From NCBI GenBank assembly GCA_945873625.1, contig CAMCDS010000012.1:1-61388 (forward strand): a stretch of DNA of 61,388 nucleotides, read 5' to 3'. This stretch comes from an uncultured Porphyromonadaceae bacterium (GTDB lineage Bacteria > Bacteroidota > Bacteroidia > Bacteroidales > Muribaculaceae). Positions within the stretch are counted from its first letter, which is position 1. Every line of letters begins with the position of its first letter. The notes under the pieces are model-generated. The model was not told the origin of the DNA. It saw nothing but the letters and a program-made list of their open reading frames with translations, and did not search any database. This document shows positions 47,301 through 54,314 of the stretch, in pieces. The position numbers and the translations under genes are program-made.

Positions 47301-47923
47301 CGCACCGACACCTTGTGGCTCGTGCCTGAATCGGCGATAAACATGTTCCATTTACCCCCCGAGGCAAGTGAGCGGTCCATCAGCTCGCGGAGCCAGTGGA
47401 TGGTCTCGGGGTCGCTCTTGCCGTCGGCCACGTCGCGCATCAGTATGTCGATGCCTGTGTCGATGAGGAGCTCGTTGTCGAGCTCCACCTGATAGCCGTC
47501 GTTGATATCGACCTCGTAGGCGAACGTGCGGAGCACATTCTGAAAAAATGAGTCGATTGTCGAAATCTGGAAGTTGCTGTAGTCGTTGAGCAGCGACTCC
47601 AGGGCGGCGCGGGCAAGCACGCGGATTTTCGACGGCTGGCATCCGAACTCACGGCAATAGTCGTCGAGGTAAGGCGTGGCGGAGTCGGGCGTGCGGCCGG
47701 CGAGGTCGGCCAGACGCTCCACTATCCTCTCGCGCATCTCGGCGGTGGCCTTGTTGGTAAAGGTGATGCCGAGTATGTGGGAGGCGGCGTCGGCCACCTC
47801 CGGCACCTCGCGCAGACGCAGATGTCCGTTTCCGTCGGGGATTGAAATCAACATTCTGATGAATGTCCGGGCCAGGGTGTAGGTCTTTCCGGAGCCGGCC
47901 GAGGCTCTCTGCAACGTAAGCAT
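44360..47923 (-). CDS. UvrD-type helicase with C-terminal PD-(D/E)XK nuclease (AddA/RecB-like)
   Basis: 1187 residues. Superfamily 1A helicase: Walker A ASAGSGKTYTLA at residues 7-18, motif II region DEFQDTSALQW, motif III IGDAKQSIYRFRNADP, then RVMTIHKSKGLEF (motif V) and FVAFTRAVKELYI-like (AYVAFTRAVKELYIV, motif VI). The last ~120 residues form the nuclease: GGSEWRPDRMLIDEAGRRA then VVDYKFG. Processes double-strand breaks for RecA. The usual AddB partner is not adjacent; it may lie elsewhere. Its start codon shares a base with the SUI1 gene stop. Confidence 0.9.
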   Translation of the reverse strand: MLTLQRASAGSGKTYTLARTFIRMLISIPDGNGHLRLREVPEVADAASHILGITFTNKATAEMRERIVERLADLAGRTPDSATPYLDDYCREFGCQPSKIRVLARAALESLLNDYSNFQISTIDSFFQNVLRTFAYEVDINDGYQVELDNELLIDTGIDILMRDVADGKSDPETIHWLRELMDRSLASGGKWNMFIADSGTSHKVSVRKSLRTVVAQMDREEFKRRRKEFDEYFAEHPDYSDTVARYRSLYVAPLEKLQREARSKATALRDAFASRGLDIREAGAAYMHSHADKVAAAASPLELPAFKYEGTVDKISASPAGVLSAKGKKMGLSAADTEVLAGAALGFYEAVEAWERALQTPETMLWLLYEPTLSYPALMHRIRENVKEFLQSNNLVELSDTSTLLGRIIGDDETPFIYERLGPRLHHYLIDEFQDTSALQWENLRPLVSESTANAFDNLIIGDAKQSIYRFRNADPSLISTVVPAQFAAMPLRVAGASRAENTNHRSLRRIVEFNNLFFLMAASQLDRADEATGIPAENHSLSELYSNVVQFPRKRDDEGYVEIRFLPKEAAGGGSDDDDSPSEFHYVGPMIDRLLDRGYRQSDIAVLVDTNKDGAEVISALVDHNNRPDATRRIDFISDESLRLESSRAVRIIVSTLEMVAVASLPDEEDTGKPLKDSVSKSELNSLFRHFAESHPELDPEECIREFFSSPDARKPLTDIVEGIHSVTLPALCEAIIDVFVPDSLKEAEAPFIAAFQDALLDYCDSYPADAASFIEWWNLKGARMSLSSPAGIDAVRVMTIHKSKGLEFNCVILPGFNPEFGTTTQRGTKKSYLWLPPLLSVPEHPLPPLLPVEINHTLMPASPLAPEYLENLYGETMDRLNFAYVAFTRAVKELYIVSTCPSDRILKEWELPAGARGFREMAWFFFAPDKDAPARHEAEGADAETAESLPGLGQVRFEEDSAEGGWTVIYGSPVAEPAAGCTSDDENTGGPKVVMARSYAPNSRKLNLTYKSRASIGEEDDVDTDTISSDPRKRGNLLHDILSDIAVASDLDMAVRRRVVSGELTPEGAAEAKAMLAEALGREEVREWFDGSMRVINERPFLAGGSEWRPDRMLIDEAGRRAVVVDYKFGSVSDANYKKNHAGYSRQVARYVSMLSQATGYKDVSGYIWYIGRGTVEKVSSESK

Positions 47924-48255
47924 CAGACGGTCTTTACTTTATAACCTTTTTCGCGAAGCAGCGCGGCGGCTCTTTCGCGCCAGTCGCCCTGCAGCAGTAT
48001 CTCTCCGCCGCGCGAGCTGCCTCCGGTGCCTATGCTCTGCCTGAGCATACGGGCCGTGGCGGCCACCTCTTCGTCGCTTTCGGTGAATCCCTCGATGATG
48101 GTGGCGCTCTTCCCCTTTCGTCCCTTGCGGTCGAGCAGCACCTTCAGCTGTGGCTTGGGGGCTGCCGGGGCGGCCGGCTCCTCGCGGGGGGTGTCGTCGC
48201 CCTCGGGAAGCGTGCCTCCGGCTGCGAGGGCGGCAAGTGTATCTTTCCAGTCCAT
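47923..48255 (-). CDS. SUI1/eIF1-family translation factor (YciH-like)
   Basis: 110 residues. The conserved SUI1 fold occupies the C-terminal ~70: KVLLDRKGRKGKSATIIEGF and RQSIGTGGSSRGGEILLQGD, the latter being the signature. The N-terminal 35 residues are a flexible Pro/Ala/Glu linker. YciH acts on initiation fidelity in E. coli under stress. Its stop overlaps the helicase-nuclease start by one base, so the two are co-translated. Confidence 0.92.
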   Translation of the reverse strand: MDWKDTLAALAAGGTLPEGDDTPREEPAAPAAPKPQLKVLLDRKGRKGKSATIIEGFTESDEEVAATARMLRQSIGTGGSSRGGEILLQGDWRERAAALLREKGYKVKTV

Positions 48256-48300
48256 GATGAGTATGGTTTGAATGAGGCGCGCTGCGGTGCGCGCCGGAGT

Positions 48301-48309
48301 GCAAAGATA
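48301..48309 (-). promoter_or_regulatory. Promoter -7 box of the SUI1-helicase operon
   Basis: Minus strand TATCTTTGC about 45 bases before the start codon. It lies directly behind the HU terminator, whose T-run supplies the weak -33 (TTTT) region. Confidence 0.65.
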
Positions 48310-48330
48310 GCAAATCTTTCCGTAACGGAA

Positions 48331-48371
48331 AAGACTCCCGCGCCATATCCATGCGGAAGGGGCGCGGGAGC
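48331..48371 (-). terminator. Terminator after the HU gene
   Basis: Minus strand CTCCCGCGCC (48370-48361) pairs perfectly with GGCGCGGGAG (48344-48335), followed by TCTTTTCC. Confidence 0.85.
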
Positions 48372-48413
48372 CATGTCAGAGAGGGAGGGTATGCGGGTCG
48401 GGATGCGGACGGC

Positions 48414-48677
48414 TTACTTGCCGATTTCAATCGAAGGCTTGAACTTCACTACCTTCTTTGCCGGAATCTCGATTTTCTCTTTCGTGCGGGGGTTGAGACC
48501 TGTGCGGGCGCTCTTCTCCACCACCTGGAAGGTGCCGAATCCGAGGAGCTGCACTTTGTCTTCGTTGGCGAGGGCCTGGGCGATCGACTCGAGGCATGCG
48601 TCGAGGGCGCCTTTGGCGTCGGTTTTGCTCAGGTTGGCTTTCGCAGCAATCTCGTTGACAAGTTCTGTTTTGTTCAT
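48414..48677 (-). CDS. HU-family DNA-binding protein
   Basis: 87 residues, MNKTELVNEIAAKANLSKTD, with the DNA-binding arm GFGTFQVVEKSARTGLNPRT and intercalating-proline context NPRTKEKIEIPA. A nucleoid-structuring dimer. The size is that of a canonical HU, not of the longer Bacteroidetes HU-like porin-associated proteins. Own promoter and terminator. Confidence 0.95.
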   Translation of the reverse strand: MNKTELVNEIAAKANLSKTDAKGALDACLESIAQALANEDKVQLLGFGTFQVVEKSARTGLNPRTKEKIEIPAKKVVKFKPSIEIGK

Positions 48678-48807
48678 AATTGTATAGTTAAAATTTGGGT
48701 AAAGTCAGTTTCGGGATTTGCCCCGGCGGCTCTTTAAAGCGCACTTCACTGCCGCTCAGGATGGCGTGAGAGGCAGTCAGAATCCGCCGACCGGACATTT
48801 TTATCGG

Positions 48808-48838
48808 GCAAATATACTATTAAATAACGATTCAGCAA
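48808..48838 (-). promoter_or_regulatory. Promoter of the HU gene
   Basis: Minus strand TTG (about 48,838-48,836), 19-base spacer, TATATTTGC (48816-48808). Leader of about 125 bases. Confidence 0.75.
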
Positions 48839-48943
48839 CTATTTTTGTCGAAAAAAACGTTGATTTAGCGCATTTTATTCTCCAAAAGGCGTTATATGCG
48901 TATCCGACAACGAAAAAAAGGGGGTGCTGAACACCAAACCAAC

Positions 48944-48975
48944 TTGTCGATTCGTTAACTTATTACTAACTTTGC
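48944..48975 (+). promoter_or_regulatory. Promoter of the rhomboid operon, at the start codon
   Basis: TTG (48944-48946), 20-base spacer, TAACTTTGC (48967-48975). The ATG is at 48,979, so transcription should begin at or within a few bases of it: a leaderless mRNA is likely. Confidence 0.75.
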
Positions 48976-48978
48976 AGT

Positions 48979-49749
48979 ATGTTTGACAACTCAGGCCATG
49001 GCCGCGGAAGCCAGCTTCCGCCGGTAACCAAGCATCTACTCATAATCAACATCGCAATCTGGCTGATTGAATGGATCAATCCGGCCGGATTCGGCGACAC
49101 GCTTATCAACAGACTCGGGCTCCACTTCTTCGAAGGCTCGCTCTTCAATCCGGCCCAGCTGTTCACCTACATGTTTCTCCACTCCCCCTCATCCATCATC
49201 CACATCCTCTTCAATATGTTTACGCTCTGGATGTTCGGCCGGCTGCTCGAGCAGGTGTGGGGGTCGCGCAGGTTCCTAACCTTCTATCTCGTCTGCGGCG
49301 TGGGCGCCGCGCTCGTGCAGGAGGCGGTATGGTCGTTCACGTGGATGGACGAGTACGTGTCGGGCATAGCGCGACTCAACGGGCTCTCCGTGGCGCAGAT
49401 GAAGAGCGTGGTCGACCAGGCTCTCTCGTCCGGCGACCCGGAGTTCATGCACGCCGTGGCCGCCTTCCGCAACCAGATGCTCACCATCGGAGCCTCCGGA
49501 GCCATTTTCGGCGTGCTTCTCGGCTTCGCATTCGTATTCCCAAACCTTCCGCTCTACCTCTTCTTCATTCCGGTGCCCGTAAAGGCCAAATACATGGTGG
49601 CCGGATATGCCGTGCTCGAGTTCTTCTTCGGAATCACCGGCACGCAGTCTACCGTGGCCCATTTCGCCCACCTGGGCGGCATGCTCTTCGGCCTGGCGAT
49701 GCTCCTCTACTGGAAAAAGAAGGGGACGCTGCGCGGAAACTTCTTCTGA
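48979..49749 (+). CDS. Rhomboid-family intramembrane serine protease
   Basis: 256 residues with six or more hydrophobic segments. The catalytic dyad is Ser173 (TIGASGAIFG) and His231 (VAHFAHLGG); the oxyanion-side His75 and Asn79 (IIHILFNMFTLW) are present too. An insert of ~45 residues between TM2 and the GASG helix (SWTWMDEYVSGIARLNG-type) is typical of the Bacteroidota branch. First of two adjacent rhomboids; the promoter abuts its start. Confidence 0.93.
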   Translation: MFDNSGHGRGSQLPPVTKHLLIINIAIWLIEWINPAGFGDTLINRLGLHFFEGSLFNPAQLFTYMFLHSPSSIIHILFNMFTLWMFGRLLEQVWGSRRFLTFYLVCGVGAALVQEAVWSFTWMDEYVSGIARLNGLSVAQMKSVVDQALSSGDPEFMHAVAAFRNQMLTIGASGAIFGVLLGFAFVFPNLPLYLFFIPVPVKAKYMVAGYAVLEFFFGITGTQSTVAHFAHLGGMLFGLAMLLYWKKKGTLRGNFF

Positions 49750-49767
49750 ACCCACCGACATACTTAC

Positions 49768-50568
49768 ATGGCTTACAGCGATTTCAGATATGAGGTAAGG
49801 ATGGCATGGCGCCGCTCGCCGGCGCTGTGGTCGATAGTAGCCGTCAACGTCATTGTCGGCTGGCTGGCCTGGGCGGTGTCGGTATTTCCGGGCCACCATG
49901 TGCAGCCTGTATCCTGGCTCGGGGTGCCGGCCTCGGCAGCCGCATTCGCTTCGCGCCCGTGGACACTGCTTACATATATGTTCACGCAGACGAGCCTGCT
50001 GCATCTGCTCTTTAATATGCTATGGCTCTTCTGGTTCGGACAGGTGCTGGCCGAAAGGGCCGGACAGCGCGGAGTGTGGCGCGCTTACCTCACGGGAGGG
50101 GTTGCCGGCGGGCTGCTCTTCCTTGTCTCCACGCTCCTCTTCCCCTCGCTCGGCCACGCATGCCTGACGGGAGCCTCGGCCTCGGTGGTGGCGGTGATGG
50201 TGGAGGCGGCCCTGCGCTCGCCCGACCGTGAGTTCCGCCTCTTCCTCTTCGGGACGGTGAAGCTCAAATGGCTCGCGCTCGTCTCGCTTGCCCTGCTCCT
50301 GCTCGGCCTCGGCGGAGGCAACTCGGGAGGACAGGCGGCCCACCTCGGCGGAGCCCTCGCAGGACTGGGTCTGTACATGAGCGGAAAGATACGCTGCCGC
50401 ACGCCGCGCGCTCCTCGACGCTCGGCCCGACGCACCGCGAAGGCCATGGAGAGCGCCATGACCGACATGCAGAGGCTCGACGCCCTGCTCGACAAGATAA
50501 AGCTTTCAGGCTACGATTCCCTTACAGCCAAGGAGAAAGAGGAGCTACGGCGCCTCTCCGACCGCTGA
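49768..50568 (+). CDS. Second rhomboid-family serine protease with C-terminal DUF6576-like tail
   Basis: 266 residues. Catalytic Ser137 lies in LTGASASVVAV (GASA in place of the usual GASG) and His192 in GQAAHLGGALAG; His79 and Asn83 (LLHLLFNMLW) are present. After the last membrane helix a cytosolic basic stretch leads into a conserved helical end (DKIKLSGYDSLTAKEKEELR). Eighteen bases after the first rhomboid, so a tandem pair with different topology and probably different substrates. Confidence 0.9.
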   Translation: MAYSDFRYEVRMAWRRSPALWSIVAVNVIVGWLAWAVSVFPGHHVQPVSWLGVPASAAAFASRPWTLLTYMFTQTSLLHLLFNMLWLFWFGQVLAERAGQRGVWRAYLTGGVAGGLLFLVSTLLFPSLGHACLTGASASVVAVMVEAALRSPDREFRLFLFGTVKLKWLALVSLALLLLGLGGGNSGGQAAHLGGALAGLGLYMSGKIRCRTPRAPRRSARRTAKAMESAMTDMQRLDALLDKIKLSGYDSLTAKEKEELRRLSDR

Positions 50569-50591
50569 AACATGAATAAGACTTATCGACA

Positions 50592-51680
50592 ATGGTAACG
50601 TTCGCGCTGCGTCTGGCAGCTAAAATACTGACCGTGGTTCTCTACGCGGTTACAATCGGAGCGGCCTTCGGTGGCTCCGTGAATCCCCATATCTGGGGCA
50701 CTCCCTCTATTCTCACCCTCGCCTTCCCCTATCTGGCGATGGCCACGCTCATAGCCACGCTGCTCTGGGCCGTGAGCCGCCGACTGATAATGGCAGCCGT
50801 CGGTGTGGCCGTGATGGTGGCCATCTGGTCGCCTTTCATGAGCGCGTTCCCCTTCGGTTCGGAGAAGACGCCCTCGGGCACGCCCGAATTTACCCTCCTG
50901 ACCTTCAATATCCTTGATAACGTCAATTCAGGCAATCCCGATGACAACAACGGCGCTTCGCTCCGATATGTGCTTTCGTCGGGCGCCGACATCGTATGTC
51001 TCCAGGAGCTCGGCAGTCTCAAGGCCGGCGCGGTTCCCGGACTGCAGCAGTCCACAGTAGACTCGCTCGAAAAGGCCTACCCATATCGACTGATAGACGG
51101 AGCCAGATGCCTCACGCTCCTCTCGAAGTATCCGGCGCAGTACCACGTCAGCGTCTCGGCCAAAAACTTCTTCGCCGACATCTATTCGATCAACGTCAAG
51201 GGCAAGCGTATCAACGTGGTCAATGCCCACCTGGCCTCATATATGCTCTCGGAGCAGGAGCGCAAAGTGGTTACCGACATACGTTCGGTAGACTCGGCAC
51301 GCCGCAGCCTGCGCGAGTTCAAAGGCTCGATAATGGCCAAGATGAAGGCTTCGTTCCGCCAACGCGCCGACGAGGCCGCCAAAATCCGCGAACTGCTCGA
51401 CCAGCTCAGCGGCACCACCATAGTATGCGGCGACTTCAACGACGTGCCCGCTTCATGGGCATATAAGAAGGTGAAAGACGACGACTTCACCGATGCCTTC
51501 GCCGAGACCAACTTCGGCCACAAACCTACATACCACGCCCACTGCATGCCCTTCCACATCGACCAGGTGTTATACCGGGGCGACCTCAGGGCTATCAAAT
51601 CGGAGCGAATAAAGGAGGGAAGCAGCGATCATTACCCGGTGATGACCACCTTCGAGTTTGCCGAACCCCTCGACCGATGA
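50592..51680 (+). CDS. Membrane-anchored endonuclease/exonuclease/phosphatase-family hydrolase
   Basis: 362 residues. Two or three hydrophobic segments in the first ~90 residues precede an EEP domain: FTLLTFNILDNV (Asn), VCLQELGSL (catalytic Glu), NVVNAHLASY, TIVCGDFNDVP (Asp/Asn) and the final SSDHYPVMTTF (His). The active site should face the periplasm or outside. Substrates in this superfamily range from nucleic acids to phosphoinositides, so the target is open. Third gene of the rhomboid operon. Confidence 0.88.
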   Translation: MVTFALRLAAKILTVVLYAVTIGAAFGGSVNPHIWGTPSILTLAFPYLAMATLIATLLWAVSRRLIMAAVGVAVMVAIWSPFMSAFPFGSEKTPSGTPEFTLLTFNILDNVNSGNPDDNNGASLRYVLSSGADIVCLQELGSLKAGAVPGLQQSTVDSLEKAYPYRLIDGARCLTLLSKYPAQYHVSVSAKNFFADIYSINVKGKRINVVNAHLASYMLSEQERKVVTDIRSVDSARRSLREFKGSIMAKMKASFRQRADEAAKIRELLDQLSGTTIVCGDFNDVPASWAYKKVKDDDFTDAFAETNFGHKPTYHAHCMPFHIDQVLYRGDLRAIKSERIKEGSSDHYPVMTTFEFAEPLDR

Positions 51681-51712
51681 ATGCGACAAACACAATAACC
51701 AAACTCCATAAT

Positions 51713-53830
51713 ATGAAGAAACTGATTCTGACATGTGCGACCGCGCTGCTGGCGCTCGCCGCACCAACAATGACCACCATGGCACAGAACGCCGACAACC
51801 CGTTCCTGAAACCTTACGGAACAAAGTATGAGATTCCTCCCTTCGAGAAAATCAAGACTTCCGACTTCATCCCCGCCATCAAGGCCGGAATAGAGGAGCA
51901 GAAGAAAAACCTCTTCGCCATCACCGCCAACCGCGCGACTCCCGACTTCGACAACACCATCCTCCCGCTCGAGAACCTCTCCCCCATCCTTGAGCGCGTG
52001 GCCGGAGTATTCTACCACTACGACGGCGCACTCTCCACTCCGGAGTTCGCAGCCATGGCCGAAGAGGCAATACCCCTGCTCAACGAGGCCAGCAACGCCA
52101 TCAACCTCGACGAGCAGCTCTTCAACCGTATCCGTCAGGCTTACGACAACCGCAACAAGATGAAGCTCACTCCCGTGCAGAAGCGCCTCGTGGAGAAATA
52201 CTATCGCAAGTTTGCCGAGCAGGGTGCCGCTCTCCCCGCCGACAAGAAGGAAGAGCTGGTGAAGGTCAACAACGAGCTCTCTAAGCTCTTCATCCAGTAC
52301 AACAAGAACCTCCTCGCCGCCACCAACGCCTTCTATATCACCGTCTACGACAAGGAAGACCTCGCCGGTCTCCCCGAATCATCGGTAGCAATGGCCGCCG
52401 ACGAGGCCAAGAAACGCGGTCTCGATGGCCTCTGGGTGTTCACCCTCCATGCTCCCAGCCGCCTGCCGGTGCTCTCTTCTGCCGACAACCGCGGCCTGCG
52501 CGAAGCCATGTACAAGGGCTACACCACCCTCGCCTACAACGGTGAGAACTCCAACATCCCCGTAATCGAGAAAATCGTGAAGCTCCGCGCCGAGAAAGCC
52601 AAGATCATGGGATTCGACAACTTCGCCCAGATGATGACCTCGCGCGTGATGGCCGGCACTCCCGAAGCTGCCGAAAATCTCCTGCTTCAGGTGTTTGAGC
52701 CCGCAGTGCAGCGCAGCCACGAGGAAGTGGCCGACATGCAGGCATACGTAGACGCCAACGGCGGCGGATTCAAGATCGCCCCCTGGGACTACTATTACTA
52801 CCAGGGTAAGGTGAAGAAGCAGAAATTCGACCTCGATGAGGCTGAAGTGCGCCCCTACTTCTCGGTAGACAACGTACTCAAGGGCCTCTTCACAGCTGCC
52901 GAACGCCTCTGGGGCATCAAGATGGTAGAGATGCCCGACGCACCCAAATACATGGATGAGGTTACCGTCTACGACGTGCAGGACGCCAAGACCGGCGAGC
53001 ATATCGCCGTATGGATGTGCGACTACTTCCCCCGCGACACCAAGCGTCAGGGCGCATGGATGGAGCAGTTGCAGAGCGGCGGCCTCTACGGCGACGGCAC
53101 CATGAAGCGCCCCATCGTCTACAACGTCGGCAACTTCACACGTCCCGCCGGCGACACCCCCTCGCTGCTCACTATCGACGAAGTGGAGACCACGTTCCAC
53201 GAGTTCGGCCACGCCCTTCAGGCTATCCTCTCTAAGGCCCCCTACAAGAGCCTCTTCGGTACCAACGTAGACCGCGACTATGTAGAGATGTGCTCGCAGA
53301 TGAACGAACACTGGGCATTCGCTCCCGAACTCCTCAAGACCTACGCAAAGCACTATAAGACAGGCGAGACTATCCCCGACGAACTCATCGAGAAGCTCAA
53401 CGCCTCCTCCAAGTTCAACCAGGGCTTCGTTACCACCGAGCTCACCGGAGCCGCTCTGCTCGACCTCAACTGGGGCAAGCACAATGGTGAGAACGTCGAC
53501 GTGGTAGCCTTCGAGAAGGAAATCGGCGACAAGATCGGTATGCCTGCCGAAATCACCTACCGCTACCGCTCGCCCTACTTCAAGCACATCTTCGGCGACG
53601 ACGGCTACGCTTCGGGCTACTACACCTACCTCTGGGCACAGGTGCTCGAAGCCGACGCATGGGAGCTCTTCGAGAAGAAAGGTATCTTCGACAAGAAGAC
53701 TGCCGACTCCTTCAAGAAAAACATCCTTGAAAGCGGCGACACCGAGGATCCCAACGTGCTCTTCGTGCGCTTCCGCGGCCACAAGCCCGACGCCTCCGCT
53801 CTTCTCCGCCTCCGCGGCTTCCAGAAGTAA
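51713..53830 (+). CDS. M3-family metallopeptidase (oligopeptidase A / peptidyl-dipeptidase Dcp type)
   Basis: About 705 residues with a signal peptide (MKKLILTCATALLALAAPTM, cleavage near TMAQ-N). The zinc motif HEFGH is encoded at 53,198-53,212 and the third ligand follows in a Glu-containing helix (DYVEMCSQMNEHW). Exported, so it likely trims oligopeptides in the periplasm, where its rhomboid and EEP neighbours also act. An ATG at 51,677 overlaps the previous stop (ATGA) and adds 12 residues; the start at the signal peptide is preferred. Ends before a perfect terminator. Confidence 0.93.
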   Translation: MKKLILTCATALLALAAPTMTTMAQNADNPFLKPYGTKYEIPPFEKIKTSDFIPAIKAGIEEQKKNLFAITANRATPDFDNTILPLENLSPILERVAGVFYHYDGALSTPEFAAMAEEAIPLLNEASNAINLDEQLFNRIRQAYDNRNKMKLTPVQKRLVEKYYRKFAEQGAALPADKKEELVKVNNELSKLFIQYNKNLLAATNAFYITVYDKEDLAGLPESSVAMAADEAKKRGLDGLWVFTLHAPSRLPVLSSADNRGLREAMYKGYTTLAYNGENSNIPVIEKIVKLRAEKAKIMGFDNFAQMMTSRVMAGTPEAAENLLLQVFEPAVQRSHEEVADMQAYVDANGGGFKIAPWDYYYYQGKVKKQKFDLDEAEVRPYFSVDNVLKGLFTAAERLWGIKMVEMPDAPKYMDEVTVYDVQDAKTGEHIAVWMCDYFPRDTKRQGAWMEQLQSGGLYGDGTMKRPIVYNVGNFTRPAGDTPSLLTIDEVETTFHEFGHALQAILSKAPYKSLFGTNVDRDYVEMCSQMNEHWAFAPELLKTYAKHYKTGETIPDELIEKLNASSKFNQGFVTTELTGAALLDLNWGKHNGENVDVVAFEKEIGDKIGMPAEITYRYRSPYFKHIFGDDGYASGYYTYLWAQVLEADAWELFEKKGIFDKKTADSFKKNILESGDTEDPNVLFVRFRGHKPDASALLRLRGFQK

Positions 53831-53851
53831 TCGCTTCCTACCCTCATACGC

Positions 53852-53890
53852 GCGCACCCCGGAAAGATGATTTTCCGGGGTGCGCTTTTT
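53852..53890 (+). terminator. Terminator of the rhomboid-M3 operon
   Basis: GCGCACCCCGGAAA (53852-53865) pairs perfectly with TTTCCGGGGTGCGC (53872-53885), followed by TTTTTG. Confidence 0.92.
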
Positions 53891-53891
53891 G

Positions 53892-53975
53892 ATAGGAATA
53901 ATAGGAGCTATAAGAATTATAGGAGTGAATAGGAATTATAAGAGTCAAAGCTCCTATTACTCCTATTATTCCTAT
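53892..53975. repeat. AT-rich CCTATTA-type repeat block
   Basis: A perfect 16-bp inverted repeat, ATAGGAATAATAGGAG (53892-53907) with CTCCTATTATTCCTAT (53960-53975), encloses further degenerate copies of the same octamer-like units (ATAGGAGT, ATAGGAAT) on both strands. The right arm contains the stop codon of the four-helix-bundle remnant. Confidence 0.8.
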
Positions 53976-54187
53976 TTCCCAGAGTTGCGGTGACGAAGCC
54001 GGGCGCGAGTCATTTGCTCGCGAATGCCTCCATTCTCCACGAAGTCGGCTGCAGCTCTCTTCATCAGGCGCCCAATCAGATAGTCTGCCTGATGAATTAG
54101 CGTTATGGCCATATTCGCCGCCACTTCCGGAGTGCATTTCGGTAATAGAGATGCGTAATAAGCTTTGTCATTATTCTCGCGACATAC
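53972..54187 (-). pseudogene. 3' remnant of a four-helix-bundle suffix-domain gene
   Basis: A 71-codon frame reads CTPEVAANMAITLIHQADYL then ENGGIREQMTRARLRHRNSGK and stop. This matches the end of Bacteroidota proteins that carry a four-helix-bundle (23S-intervening-sequence-type) domain plus a suffix domain. The frame is closed by a TAG at 54,190 with no start before it, and the bundle proper is missing. Codons are AT-richer than in neighbouring genes. Family assignment from memory of the motif; it was not searched. Confidence 0.6.
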
Positions 54188-54232
54188 CTAAACCAATGGA
54201 CTACTGAAAGTATCATTCCGGGATTTGGCCAC

Positions 54233-54282
54233 CGAAAAACGGGGAAGAGCACGCTTGGGCTGTGGGCCTGAGCGCGCTCTTC
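54233..54282 (-). terminator. Terminator after pnp
   Basis: Minus strand GAAGAGCGCGCT (54282-54271) pairs with AGCGTGCTCTTC (54255-54244) with one G:U, followed by CCCCGTTTTT. Confidence 0.8.
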
Positions 54283-54314
54283 GCTGTAGTTATACCGAGG
54301 TATTGAAACCTGTA

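Larger units (their letters stand above)
48678..48978. other. Divergent region HU / rhomboid
   Basis: 301 AT-rich bases carrying the HU promoter (48,808-48,839, minus) and the rhomboid promoter (48,944-48,975, plus). Nothing else stands out. Confidence 0.7.
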
